Source: Lentihominibacter butyricus | Lineage (GTDB): Bacteria; Bacillota; Clostridia; Peptostreptococcales; Anaerovoracaceae | Length of the DNA: 64,000 nucleotides | Direction: 5' to 3' | Assembly (NCBI RefSeq): GCF_025567305.1 | Contig: NZ_JAOQJP010000012.1 | Span: forward strand, 1-64,000 | In this document: in pieces, positions 1-8,169 of the stretch | Numbering within the stretch: the stretch's first letter is position 1 | Layout: every line of letters starts with the position of its first letter | Program-made: the position numbers and the translations under genes | Notes under the pieces: generated by a model | The model's database searches: none | Told to the model about the DNA's origin: nothing | The model's input: only the letters and a program-made list of their open reading frames with translations

Positions 1-26
1 TGAGGTGCACCCATAAAAGTAGAGTA

Positions 27-887
27 TCAAACCTCGTTTTTCCCCTGCCTGTAGAACTCGTCAGGAGTTAAATATCCGAATGTTTCATGTGGCCTTTCTT
101 TCGGATAGAAATGCCACACGTATTCATATACATCCCGCTTCGCCTGCTGGATCGTATCATACTTATCTGAAAGCCATTCCGATTTCATTTTTCCCCAGAA
201 GCTTTCCATCGGAGCATTATCCCAGCAGTCTCCTTTTCTGCTCATACTGCAAAGAAAATCATGTTTACTGATCAGCTGCCTGTATTCCGTTGCACAGTAG
301 GTGGAGCCTCGATCCGAGTGTATGATACAGCCGGGCTTTCCGCATCCTCTCATGATCATATCATCAAATGCATCCATTACAAGCTTTTTATCGTTGCGAG
401 TGCTCATCGCGATCCCTACGGGCATATCTCCATACAGATCCAGAATACCGGCTACGTAGAGTTTTCCCTGTCCGGTCGTGATCACTGTTGTATCGCTGAG
501 CATCTTGGAATCAGGCTCTTCTGCTGTAAAGCCTCTGTCGATCAGGTTATCTGCTATCAGTTCATCGTGATCTGAATCCGTTGTGCAGATATATTTTTTA
601 CAGGACTTTGAAAACAGGCAGCATTCCTGCATGATGCGTTCTACACGCTTATGGTTTATTGGTTTTTTATGCATCTTGTTTAAAATTGCAGTGATTTTCC
701 TGGATCCATAAGAGCCTCGTGAAGAACGGTAGATCGCAAAGATCTCCTCTGTGATCTTTATGTCTTCCTGTTCTTTTTCTGTAAGGGGCGCATTGTTTTT
801 CTTACACCATTTGAAGTATCCGCTCTCGGATACTCCCAGTACTTTGGCCATCCTTGCTATGGTGTGTTCCTGTCTATGTTCCCGCAT
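27..887 (-). CDS. IS3-family transposase OrfB (DDE integrase domain)
   Basis: This 286-residue protein is the catalytic part of an IS3 transposase, which cuts and joins DNA. An N-terminal HTH_21-like segment (SGYFKW near residues 22-27) is followed by an rve integrase core. The visible DDE triad is the D in LDLYGDMP, the D in IIHSDRGS and the E in NAPMESFWGK. Its own ATG is weak. It is normally made as an OrfAB fusion through a -1 ribosomal frameshift at the A7G run (935-941), upstream of which the same frame stays open. The length is normal for the family and no internal damage is seen. Confidence 0.92.
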   Translation of the reverse strand: MREHRQEHTIARMAKVLGVSESGYFKWCKKNNAPLTEKEQEDIKITEEIFAIYRSSRGSYGSRKITAILNKMHKKPINHKRVERIMQECCLFSKSCKKYICTTDSDHDELIADNLIDRGFTAEEPDSKMLSDTTVITTGQGKLYVAGILDLYGDMPVGIAMSTRNDKKLVMDAFDDMIMRGCGKPGCIIHSDRGSTYCATEYRQLISKHDFLCSMSRKGDCWDNAPMESFWGKMKSEWLSDKYDTIQQAKRDVYEYVWHFYPKERPHETFGYLTPDEFYRQGKNEV

Positions 888-898
888 GAACAGATACT

Positions 899-1203
899 TC
901 AGTCGCGCTTTACATTTGCGAGGAAGGCCGCTGCTTTTTTTAGGATCTCTACTTCCTCCCGCAGCTGTGCATTTTCTTTTTCCAGTTCGACCTCTCTTGG
1001 AGTGGAACGTTTTTTAGAGTGTATCCCTTCTTGAATGCATTTTCTTCCCCGACCTGCTGAAGATGGTCTCGCCATTTTATCACTGTCCATGGCATCACGT
1101 GATATTTTTCTGCGATGACATGTTCCAGTCCCTGATTTTCCGGCAGCATCGCTTCTTTTGCAACTTTGATTTTTAATCCTCTTGAATACTTTGATCGTGC
1201 CAT
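899..1203 (-). pseudogene. IS3-family OrfA, frame-disrupted at an A6 run
   Basis: OrfA binds the IS ends. The first part, from ATG 1203 (MARSKYSRGLKIKVAKEA), is a helix-turn-helix of the HTH_Tnp_1 type. The conserved leucine-zipper tail (ELEKENAQLREEVEILKKAA) lies in the -1 frame and ends at 899. The frames meet at a run of six A on the minus strand (1010-1015). One extra A would restore a single ~101-residue OrfA, so the simplest reading is a one-base loss. The site also reads A-AAA-AAC in the zero frame, a possible -1 slippery heptamer, so recoding cannot be excluded. In the zero frame the product stops at 949 after 84 residues without the zipper. Confidence 0.75.
934..941 (-). other. Programmed -1 frameshift site joining OrfA to OrfB
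   Basis: On the minus strand the zipper frame reads CTA AAA AAA G, an A7G slippery run of the type used by IS3 elements. Slipping back one base joins the zipper frame (ILKK) to the open frame that continues without a stop into OrfB. This is established behaviour of the family; its use here is inferred from frame relations. Confidence 0.7.
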
Positions 1204-1282
1204 AGTGTACCTCCGTATTGTCTCTATTATATCATCTTTTTTCAGACTCTACTTTTTGGGGTACACCTCATTATATAAGTTT

Positions 1283-1640
1283 TTAAGCGATTTTTTCTGA
1301 TTTACTTTTGATTTTCAAAATAGAGGAAGCGAGAATTGGATTAGGTTTGTATTTTCCACCTTTTAACTGTTGAATTAACTGCATTTCATCTCCGGATTCA
1401 CATGCCAATACATATTCCACATAGTTCGTATCGCCATAAGAAGACCATACGTTCTGCTTCGATTGCGCCTTTGAAAATTCCTCAGCTGATAGAATACTTC
1501 GGACCTGTTATTCCGTTAGACTTCTTAGGGTATTTCTTATTGAACCCGCACTCGGAAGCCTGCATCGGATCGTTTCCCGTTCCTCCAGATTCTTATGATA
1601 CTTTGCAACATCGGATTTCCGGCAGCAAAAAACCCCTGAA
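1283..1640 (-). pseudogene. Decayed gene fragment of unknown origin
   Basis: Read leftwards, this stretch keeps an open frame with one internal TAA near 1536-1538 and a final TAA at 1283-1285. It has protein-like composition (for example NVWSSYGDTNYVEYVLACE and QLIQQLKGGKYKPNPILAS). There is no start codon with a ribosome binding site, and the left end abuts the IS3 element. I do not recognise the family. The best reading is the 3' remnant of a gene truncated by IS insertion and then damaged. It could also be non-coding sequence with a chance frame. Confidence 0.4.
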
Positions 1641-1670
1641 GCACTGAATTTCAATGCTTTCAGGGGTTAA
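1624..1670 (-). terminator. Rho-independent terminator of the rpsB-tsf operon
   Basis: On the minus strand AACCCCTGAAAGCA pairs with TGCTTCAGGGGTT across an 11-nt loop and is followed at once by TTTTTT. It lies about 100 bases after the tsf stop codon, the correct place and orientation to end the rpsB-tsf transcript. Confidence 0.85.
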
Positions 1671-1703
1671 AAGCCTTATTTCAAAGTTTCGCAGTCGTTT
1701 TCA

Positions 1704-1762
1704 CCAAATCAAAGATTTGGGAAAGCTTTGCATAAGTCCTGCGCGCCGTATCAAAGATACGG
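1704..1762. repeat. Two short hairpins with matching loop and covarying stems
   Basis: CCAAATC-AAA-GATTTGG (1704-1720) and CCGTATC-AAA-GATACGG (1746-1762) have the same AAA loop and 7-bp stems but different base pairs. They are 42 bases apart in the tsf 3' untranslated region, before the terminator. They may be processing or stabilising structures, or a degenerate dispersed repeat. Confidence 0.55.
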
Positions 1763-1770
1763 GCAGGGCT

Positions 1771-2874
1771 TTATTTCTTCGCTGCTGCTGCCTGCTGTGC
1801 TGCCACTTCTGCTGCGAAGTCTTCTTCTTTTTTCTCGATTCCTTCGCCGACTTCGAAACGGACTACGTTAACGAGAGCAAGATCCTTGTTTACTGTTCCA
1901 AGGTACTGAGCAACTGTCTGCTTGCCGTCTTCTGCTCTGACATATGTCTGATCCAGAAGGCAGATGTCCTTTAACTGCTTTGAAACACGTCCGTCAACAA
2001 GGCCTTTGAAGATCTTGTTTTCGGAGATCGATGCTTTGTCTGCAACTGCGATCTGAGCGAGCTTAGCTTTTGCATCGTCTGAAAGGAAATTAGGCAGATA
2101 ATTGAAGTTGAATTTCTTATCAGCTCTCTTTTCCTCTAAGATAGCAACGTCTTCAGCACCCCATACACCATCTACCGCTTTGTCTAATAAAGCGTTTAAG
2201 ATCGGCTTAGGAAGTGTGAACGGATCGTTCAGCGCGCTTTCAAGTGTTATATCATGCATTTTAGCAAGTTCTTCATCTGAAATGTCGTTTCTGCTTACAT
2301 ACTGTGGATTCATTGCAGCGACCTGCATTGCTATGTTAGTCAGAGCTGCCTTCACATCATCAGTAGCTTCTACATTTCCTGCAACTACAGCACCGATCCT
2401 GCCGCCATGGATATATGAAACGACAGTTTCACCGGTAACCTTCTCGAATCTTCTGATGCTCATGTTCTCGCCGATAGTAGCGATCTTATTAGTGAGAACG
2501 TCTTTAACAGTTCCTTCATCTCCGTAAGGAAGTGCCATGAATGCGTCCATATCTGCAGCATCGTTTTCGAGAGCCATCTTTGCAAGAGTATCTACGAATG
2601 TAACGAATTCTTCGTTCTTTGCAACGAAGTCTGTTTCTGAATTTACTTCTACGATAGCTGCTGCCTTGCCGTCAGCGGCGATAGCTGTTCTTACCAGTCC
2701 CATCGCAGCAACTCTTCCTGCCTTTTTAGCAGCCTTTGCCAGACCTTTTTCCTTTAAAAGATCAACTGCTGCTTCGATATTGCCATCAGTTTCAACTAAT
2801 GCTTTTTTGCAGTCCATCATACCTGCGCCTGTCATTTCACGCAGTTCTTTTACCATCTTAGCTGTTACAGCCAT
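1771..2874 (-). CDS. tsf: Translation elongation factor EF-Ts
   Basis: EF-Ts recycles EF-Tu by catalysing GDP release in the cytoplasm. The N-terminal UBA-like domain (residues 1-40, LREMTGAGMMDCKKAL) and the signature TDFVAKNEEF near residue 80 are diagnostic. At 367 residues it is longer than the usual 280-310. The extra length lies in the dimerisation/C-terminal part, including a lysine-rich stretch around 245-255 and an alanine-rich end. A good ribosome binding site (GAGGAGGG) precedes the ATG at 2874. It follows rpsB by 27 bases in the conserved rpsB-tsf pair. Confidence 0.97.
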   Translation of the reverse strand: MAVTAKMVKELREMTGAGMMDCKKALVETDGNIEAAVDLLKEKGLAKAAKKAGRVAAMGLVRTAIAADGKAAAIVEVNSETDFVAKNEEFVTFVDTLAKMALENDAADMDAFMALPYGDEGTVKDVLTNKIATIGENMSIRRFEKVTGETVVSYIHGGRIGAVVAGNVEATDDVKAALTNIAMQVAAMNPQYVSRNDISDEELAKMHDITLESALNDPFTLPKPILNALLDKAVDGVWGAEDVAILEEKRADKKFNFNYLPNFLSDDAKAKLAQIAVADKASISENKIFKGLVDGRVSKQLKDICLLDQTYVRAEDGKQTVAQYLGTVNKDLALVNVVRFEVGEGIEKKEEDFAAEVAAQQAAAAKK

Positions 2875-2901
2875 GATATTACCCTCCTCAATTACAAGTT
2901 A

Positions 2902-3678
2902 CTATTCAGCATCTGCCTTTTCTTCTGCTACTTCTGCTGCATCTTCTGCCGCTGCAGCATCAGTTGATCCTGCTTCTTCACCTTCGTCAAAGCTTTCGCC
3001 CTGCTTAGCTTCGATTATAGCGTCAGCCATGCATCCTGCGATCAGTTTTACCGCTCTGATAGCATCATCATTTGCAGGAATGATATAGTCAACATCGTCA
3101 GGGTCGCAGTTAGTGTCTACGATACCGACAACAGGGATTCCGAGGATCCTTGCTTCCTTTACCGCGATTTTCTCTTTCTTAGGGTCTACTACGAAGATAG
3201 CTCCAGGCATACCCTTCATGTCTTTGATACCGCCTAAGAACTTCTCAAGCTTTTCGAGTTCGAGTCTGAGCTTGATGACTTCCTTCTTTGAAAGCTTATC
3301 AAAAGTTCCGTCCTCTTCCATAGCCTTTATATCGTTGAGTCTTCTGATTCTTCCTGAAATAGTCTTGTAGTTTGTGAGCATTCCGCCTAACCATCTCTGG
3401 TTTACATAGTACATGTCGCATCTCTTTGCTTCGTCCAGGATAGCAGCCTGAGCCTGCTTCTTAGTTCCTACGAAAAGGATCGGTTTACCGTTTGCTGCAA
3501 CTTCCTTCATGAAAGCATATGCTTCATCTATTTTCTTTACAGTCTTCTGAAGGTCTATGATATAGATACCATTTCTTTCTGTAAAGATATAAGGAGCCAT
3601 CTTAGGGTTCCATCTTCTAGTCTGGTGTCCGAAGTGCACGCCTGCTTCCAGCAGCTGTTTCATTGAAATTACTGACAT
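2902..3678 (-). CDS. rpsB: 30S ribosomal protein S2
   Basis: S2 is a component of the small ribosomal subunit. The protein begins MSVISMKQLLEAGVHFGHQ, the standard S2 N-terminus, and contains the RWLGGMLTN and GIPVVGIVDTNCDP family motifs. The start at 3678 is preferred over an in-frame ATG 10 codons upstream because GAGAGGAG lies just before it and it matches the family. The product is 258 residues, with an acidic, alanine-rich tail after about residue 230. It is the first gene of the rpsB-tsf operon. Confidence 0.97.
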   Translation of the reverse strand: MSVISMKQLLEAGVHFGHQTRRWNPKMAPYIFTERNGIYIIDLQKTVKKIDEAYAFMKEVAANGKPILFVGTKKQAQAAILDEAKRCDMYYVNQRWLGGMLTNYKTISGRIRRLNDIKAMEEDGTFDKLSKKEVIKLRLELEKLEKFLGGIKDMKGMPGAIFVVDPKKEKIAVKEARILGIPVVGIVDTNCDPDDVDYIIPANDDAIRAVKLIAGCMADAIIEAKQGESFDEGEEAGSTDAAAAEDAAEVAEEKADAE

Positions 3679-3864
3679 TTTGTTTCTCCTCTCGGTTTTT
3701 TCTTCCACTGCAGTTTATTGTCGGGAACAACCTTCATAAATGTCCGACAAACCTTGAAAGGCACCGGTTCCCGTGACACTGCCGTGTGCAAACTATAAAA
3801 TACAACTGGTCCCTGATAAAATGAGACCAGCTATCATTTTACTATAAACTTTTAGCAAATACAA
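3679..3864 (-). promoter_or_regulatory. rpsB promoter and structured leader
   Basis: On the minus strand TTGTAT (3859-3864), a 17-bp spacer and TAAAAT (3836-3841) form a sigma-70-type promoter. The leader contains the hairpin CTGGTC/GACCAG (3806-3830) and a second pairing TTGTCGG/CCGACAA nearer the start codon. A folded leader before rpsB suggests autoregulation by S2, as known in other bacteria. That role is inference. Confidence 0.55.
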
Positions 3865-3892
3865 TCTTTTTCATGTTTTTAAGGCATTGTTT

Positions 3893-4255
3893 TTACAACT
3901 TTTTTTCAAAATATTCCTTCACACCTCTGGATGCTCTGGCAAATGTTTCTTTTCCCATATATATGTCTGCCCTGTCCTCCAGATAGATCGTATTGTCAGT
4001 CATCACGACGACCTTGTCCATATTTATTATATAACTCCTGTGGCAGTACAGGAAGCGCTCGTCAAGTCTGCTCATCACATCCTCCATCTTCCCGTAAAAT
4101 TCAATGCAGTCTTTGTCCGTATCATACTTCTTCGCTTCAACACATGAGCTTTCAAGATGAACTTTTATCTTGCGCAGCGCCTTTTCCATATAAAGTATAT
4201 CATCCATTTCCAGCACGAATGTACCGTGTATATTTTTTACTATAAATTTGCTCAA
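3893..4255 (-). CDS. Stand-alone LytTR DNA-binding regulator
   Basis: The 120-residue protein is almost only a LytTR domain, the ten-stranded DNA-binding fold of AgrA/LytR-type regulators. Visible features are DDILYMEKALRKIKVHL near the start and FLYCHRSYIINMDKV near residues 68-82, the most conserved part of the family. It has no receiver domain or membrane segment, so it would act alone or pair with an unseen partner. It is a monocistronic minus-strand gene between rpoZ and rpsB; its targets are unknown. Confidence 0.85.
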   Translation of the reverse strand: MSKFIVKNIHGTFVLEMDDILYMEKALRKIKVHLESSCVEAKKYDTDKDCIEFYGKMEDVMSRLDERFLYCHRSYIINMDKVVVMTDNTIYLEDRADIYMGKETFARASRGVKEYFEKKL

Positions 4256-4361
4256 AACAAATCCCCTTCCTGTTTAAAGAACGATCTATTATCATTCTCT
4301 CACAAAAAGGGGATCTGCACCATTCGTTGCAAACGACATTATGCCGTGATTTTAGACAACA

Positions 4362-4562
4362 CTATTCGTCAATAGACTCTCTGTAAGTTATAAGGTCTTC
4401 AGCGATCTCATTAGCTGCGATAGATACCGGTTTTTCAACATCTGCCTCTGTAAGCTTCGGCATACCTTCTATGATATCCCTTGCTCTCTTGGCAGCGAGT
4501 ATCACCAGCGTGTATCTGCTGTCCACTTTCGTTCTGATCTTGTTAATCGATGGGTATAACAT
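4362..4562 (-). CDS. rpoZ: RNA polymerase omega subunit
   Basis: Omega helps assemble RNA polymerase by chaperoning beta-prime. The 66-residue protein has the family pattern YPSINKI, DSRYTLVILAAKRAR and KPVSIAANEIAE. Its ATG overlaps the gmk stop codon by one base (TAATG), so the two are translationally coupled, the usual gmk-rpoZ arrangement. Confidence 0.95.
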   Translation of the reverse strand: MLYPSINKIRTKVDSRYTLVILAAKRARDIIEGMPKLTEADVEKPVSIAANEIAEDLITYRESIDE

Positions 4563-5176
4563 TATAACTCCTCCTTATATCTTCTGACAATCCTGTCCAC
4601 TTCACTATCGTTCAGCTTGCACTGTTCTGCCGTTATTATTGCTCTGACACGGTTTATAGCCACCTCAAGATCCTCGTTTATCACTCTGTAGTCATACTGA
4701 TCTATGAGTGAGATTTCCTGCAGCGCAGTCCCGAGTCTTCTTGCCATGGTCTCCTCCGTCTCCGAGCCTCTGGCCTTTATTCTGTTCTTGAGTTCTTCGA
4801 TCGACGGCGGCAGTATGAATATGAACACTCCCTCCGGGTATGACTTCTTTACCTGAAGCGCACCCTGCACATCTATTTCAAGTATCACATCGATACCGTC
4901 ATCGAGCCACTGTATGACGTCCTTTTTAGGTGTACCGTAAAAGTTGCCGTACACATTCGCATATTCCATGAACCCGTCTTCTTCTATCAGGGCTTCAAAA
5001 GCCTGTTTATCCACGAAATGATAGTGTATCTTGTCTACTTCTCCCTTTCGCGGTGCTCTTGTCGTCATGGAAACAGACATTCTGATGTTTCTTTCCGCAT
5101 CCAGCACTTCTTTACAGATAGTCCCTTTACCGGCACCCGAAGGTCCCGAAATCACAAACAGCTTGCCTTTTGTCAT
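4562..5176 (-). CDS. gmk: Guanylate kinase
   Basis: Guanylate kinase phosphorylates GMP to GDP with ATP. The protein (204 residues) has the P-loop SGPSGAGKGT at residues 9-18, the GMP-binding segment SVSMTTRAPRKGEVDKIHYH and the lid region IKARGSETEE. Length and order are normal. It overlaps rpoZ downstream. In many Bacillota yicC, remA, gmk and rpoZ are adjacent; here a permease gene separates yicC from gmk and remA is absent. Confidence 0.97.
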   Translation of the reverse strand: MTKGKLFVISGPSGAGKGTICKEVLDAERNIRMSVSMTTRAPRKGEVDKIHYHFVDKQAFEALIEEDGFMEYANVYGNFYGTPKKDVIQWLDDGIDVILEIDVQGALQVKKSYPEGVFIFILPPSIEELKNRIKARGSETEETMARRLGTALQEISLIDQYDYRVINEDLEVAINRVRAIITAEQCKLNDSEVDRIVRRYKEEL

Positions 5177-5305
5177 ATATACGCTCCTAAAAATTCTTCG
5201 TCTCTGTGCTTATTCTGAACAATAATTATATCACTGTTTCAGCATTTCTTCAAGGCAAATATTATCTTCTGCCTCTCAGCTGTCAGAATACCGGTAAGGC
5301 GTGCG

Positions 5306-6952
5306 TTATTCGTCGTCTTCCGGAATAGGGTCGCTCTTCTTTCCTACCAGATAGAGAATTATGCTGAGTACCAGCATACCTATTCCGAGCCAAGTCAGTA
5401 TCGATATCATCAGTTCCCAGTTGCTCATGAGGCCCGAGCCGTACAGATCGAGATAGTAATCGTGGCCCCATCCTCCTTCGTACCATCTGAGGAACAGTGA
5501 ACCGCCAAACGACAGGACTCCGAAGATGAGGAAGAACCTTGCGAATCTTATCAGATCTCCCATTGCAAGTCCTGTTTTAGGATTTACAGGATACAGCTGA
5601 GGATTTTCCACAGCAAGTCCTCCATATACCTTCTTACAGATGATATACATCAGCAGAGCGAACAGGATAAGAACATATCCGAGCAGGAAATATTCCGTTC
5701 CGTTCATCAGTATACCTACGAGACCTATGAACATCATCGATATAACGATGTAGTAAGGAGAGATCTTGCCCTTTACATAGTAGAGGTCGCCTCTCTTTTC
5801 CACCGGATAGAGCTTTCTCAGCTTGAGGAATGCGATAGCAAATCCTACATAGCATACGAAGAGCAGCGGTGAAAGTATGATAACCAGGATCTCAAAGTCC
5901 AGATTTACCAGTATCACATTGAGTACTGCCAGTATCAGTATAGGCCAGATAGGCACCTTTCTTTTCTTAGTCACTGTCGACAGGAACTTAGGACATAAGT
6001 GGTCTTTTCCCAGGATCATGAATGATCTCGATGCAGTCGCCGTCGTAGCATTCACGAGTGCCAGCTGCGATATTACAGCTGTGATCATGAATGCGACACC
6101 TGCCCATTCACCTACATGTGTACGAAGTACGGTCGAGTAGTCGATAGTCGAACCCCATTCTGACCAAGGTCCCACAGATACGATACCGCCAAGCGTAGGA
6201 AGTATGTAGCTCACTACCATGACAACGATACACCATTTCATTCCCTTTGGAATAATCTGAGGGTTCTCGATCTCTCCTCCGAGATTTGCTATGGCGGTAT
6301 ATCCGCAGAACATCCATACACCTATAGCTATCCCGACTCCAAGACTGGAGAATGCACCGTTCTCAACATTCATGAACGGATCGAACGGATTGTTCTCCCA
6401 GTGAGCAAGTCCAACGATACCTACAGCAAGGAATGCTGCCAGGATGATGAATGTGAATATAGTATTGAGCACGTTCACTTCCTGGATGCCGATAAGATTT
6501 ACTACAGTAAATACGAGAATAATAGCGATTTTTACGATAAGTTTTGCCATCGGGCTCATCGGTACATACATGCTGATATAGTCCGTCGCCAGTACTATGT
6601 AGGATGCACCTGTCAGATACCACGCGACTGCCATCCAGAGCCCGAATGCGAATCCCCAGAATTCACCGAATGCCATCTTCATCCATACATAAGGACCCGA
6701 GTCTACCGGCGCCAGATTCGTCAGCTCCGATACATAAAGCCCCATAGGCAGCGCCCACATAAGCGGTATGACGATCAGCAGAACGAGCGTCACTCCCGGA
6801 CCTGAAGCCGGAATGATGGACTCTATTCCGAAAGCTCCGCCGCTTACCGCGCAGAAAATGAAAAAGATTATTCCCATAAGGGAAAATTTCGTCTTTTTCA
6901 GACCAGGTACCACATCAGTCAGCACCTGACCTCCTTCATACTTAACTTTCAT
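5306..6952 (-). CDS. APC-superfamily amino acid permease
   Basis: This 548-residue integral membrane protein has about 12 to 14 hydrophobic segments and the APC-type first helix with glycine-rich unwinding (FCAVSGGAFGIESII, about residues 32-46). It would exchange or import amino acids or amines across the cytoplasmic membrane. The substrate cannot be read from sequence. The C-terminus ends in an acidic cytoplasmic tail (PIPEDDE). It lies between gmk and yicC on the same strand but about 250 bases from yicC, so it probably has its own promoter. Confidence 0.85.
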   Translation of the reverse strand: MKVKYEGGQVLTDVVPGLKKTKFSLMGIIFFIFCAVSGGAFGIESIIPASGPGVTLVLLIVIPLMWALPMGLYVSELTNLAPVDSGPYVWMKMAFGEFWGFAFGLWMAVAWYLTGASYIVLATDYISMYVPMSPMAKLIVKIAIILVFTVVNLIGIQEVNVLNTIFTFIILAAFLAVGIVGLAHWENNPFDPFMNVENGAFSSLGVGIAIGVWMFCGYTAIANLGGEIENPQIIPKGMKWCIVVMVVSYILPTLGGIVSVGPWSEWGSTIDYSTVLRTHVGEWAGVAFMITAVISQLALVNATTATASRSFMILGKDHLCPKFLSTVTKKRKVPIWPILILAVLNVILVNLDFEILVIILSPLLFVCYVGFAIAFLKLRKLYPVEKRGDLYYVKGKISPYYIVISMMFIGLVGILMNGTEYFLLGYVLILFALLMYIICKKVYGGLAVENPQLYPVNPKTGLAMGDLIRFARFFLIFGVLSFGGSLFLRWYEGGWGHDYYLDLYGSGLMSNWELMISILTWLGIGMLVLSIILYLVGKKSDPIPEDDE

Positions 6953-7210
6953 AATGATTCCTCCCTAAAAAAACATTAGCTTGATACTCTTATCCTTTTA
7001 CCCGTTAAAGCCATCGGTCGCTTTGGTACACAACACCATGACTTTCAGATAATTATATCATTTTCAGATTTTTAGGAACATAATATTGTTGCCCTGATTT
7101 TCGCATTCATCGGAACGAACTCGCGCATTTTTTCAGAAAATTGCGTATGCGGCTCCGCTTCAGACAATAAATACAGCAACTAAATCGTATCATGCACTTT
7201 GATGCTGTCA

Positions 7211-8095
7211 CTATTCTATATTCTGCACCTGTTCTCTTATTTTTTCGATCTCACTCTTCGTTTCCAGCATGAGCGATGTGATCTGCATATCATTCGATTT
7301 TGAGCCTATGGTATTTGCTTCTCTGTTCATTTCCTGTACCAGGAAGTCCAGCTTCTTGCCGACAGGACTCGTTTCCGACGTAAGTATCTTCCTGAGCTGT
7401 ATCATGTGGCTGTCAAGTCTTACTAGCTCTTCTGTTATGTTTGATTTATCTGCAAAGACTGCAGCTTCCATCAGTATCCTGTCTTCAGGCACATCCACAG
7501 CTCCTTCTGTGAGCTCTTTTATCCTGTTGTACAGCTTCTCTGTATAATCCTTCACGACGAGAGGCGCACGCACTTCTATATTCCTGACTATATCTCTTAT
7601 CAGTTCACCGCGCATCAGCAGATCCTCCTTGAGTTTTTCACCCTCGACAGCACGCATCGCATCCAGGCTTTCCGCAGCAGCCGATGCCGCCTCGACCATC
7701 GCCTTTATCACTTCTTCCTCATCGTCCACCTCCGGTATCGCCTTCATGACATCCGGCATCGATGCGATCAGTTTTATATCTACGTCTCCGTCGAGACCGT
7801 ATGTGCTTTTCAGTTCATTGAGGTTGTCTATATACTGCTTCGCGATCAGCGTGTTGAGTTTTACGGTCATGTCGTCTTCGGTCAGGTTTTCCACCATGAT
7901 CGAGATCTCAGCCTTTCCGCGCTTTATCTTCTGCTTTACTGCAGATTTTATTTTTTCTTCTGCAAAGGAGTAGCGTTTAGGCATTTTGACGTTTATGTCA
8001 GAATACCTGTGATTCACAGTCTTGATCTCTGCGATTATGCTCCTCTTTCCATCTGAATATTCACCACGTCCGAACCCTGTCATACTTTTTATCAT
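7211..8095 (-). CDS. yicC: YicC/YloC-family endoribonuclease
   Basis: The family comprises endoribonucleases once annotated as stress-induced proteins. The sequence starts MIKSMTGFGRGE, the invariant N-terminus, and ends with the conserved segment QEMNREANTIGSKSNDMQI. The start at 8095 is chosen because the upstream in-frame extension would overlap the divergent rqcH, and GGAACGGGG precedes this ATG. The product is 294 residues, normal for the family. The upstream gap of 75 bases is shared with rqcH, so the two divergent promoters lie close together. Confidence 0.93.
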   Translation of the reverse strand: MIKSMTGFGRGEYSDGKRSIIAEIKTVNHRYSDINVKMPKRYSFAEEKIKSAVKQKIKRGKAEISIMVENLTEDDMTVKLNTLIAKQYIDNLNELKSTYGLDGDVDIKLIASMPDVMKAIPEVDDEEEVIKAMVEAASAAAESLDAMRAVEGEKLKEDLLMRGELIRDIVRNIEVRAPLVVKDYTEKLYNRIKELTEGAVDVPEDRILMEAAVFADKSNITEELVRLDSHMIQLRKILTSETSPVGKKLDFLVQEMNREANTIGSKSNDMQITSLMLETKSEIEKIREQVQNIE

Positions 8096-8169
8096 TTTTT
8101 GCCCCGTTCCTTTTCTATCTATGATATTATTATCCAGTATAACATGAAATCCACAAGGAGGAAACAAAT

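Larger units (their letters stand above)
1..1270 (-). mobile_element. IS3-family insertion sequence
   Basis: Two minus-strand transposase frames lie between imperfect terminal inverted repeats. The left end begins TGAGGTGCACCCATAAAAGT and the right end, read on the minus strand, begins TGAGGTGTACCCCAAAAAGT, so both start with the TG expected of IS3 elements. The element ends at 1270. The left end is the first base of the window, so a target-site duplication cannot be seen. OrfB follows orfA in the -1 frame, the usual IS3 layout. The frame problem inside orfA makes present-day activity doubtful. Confidence 0.9.
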
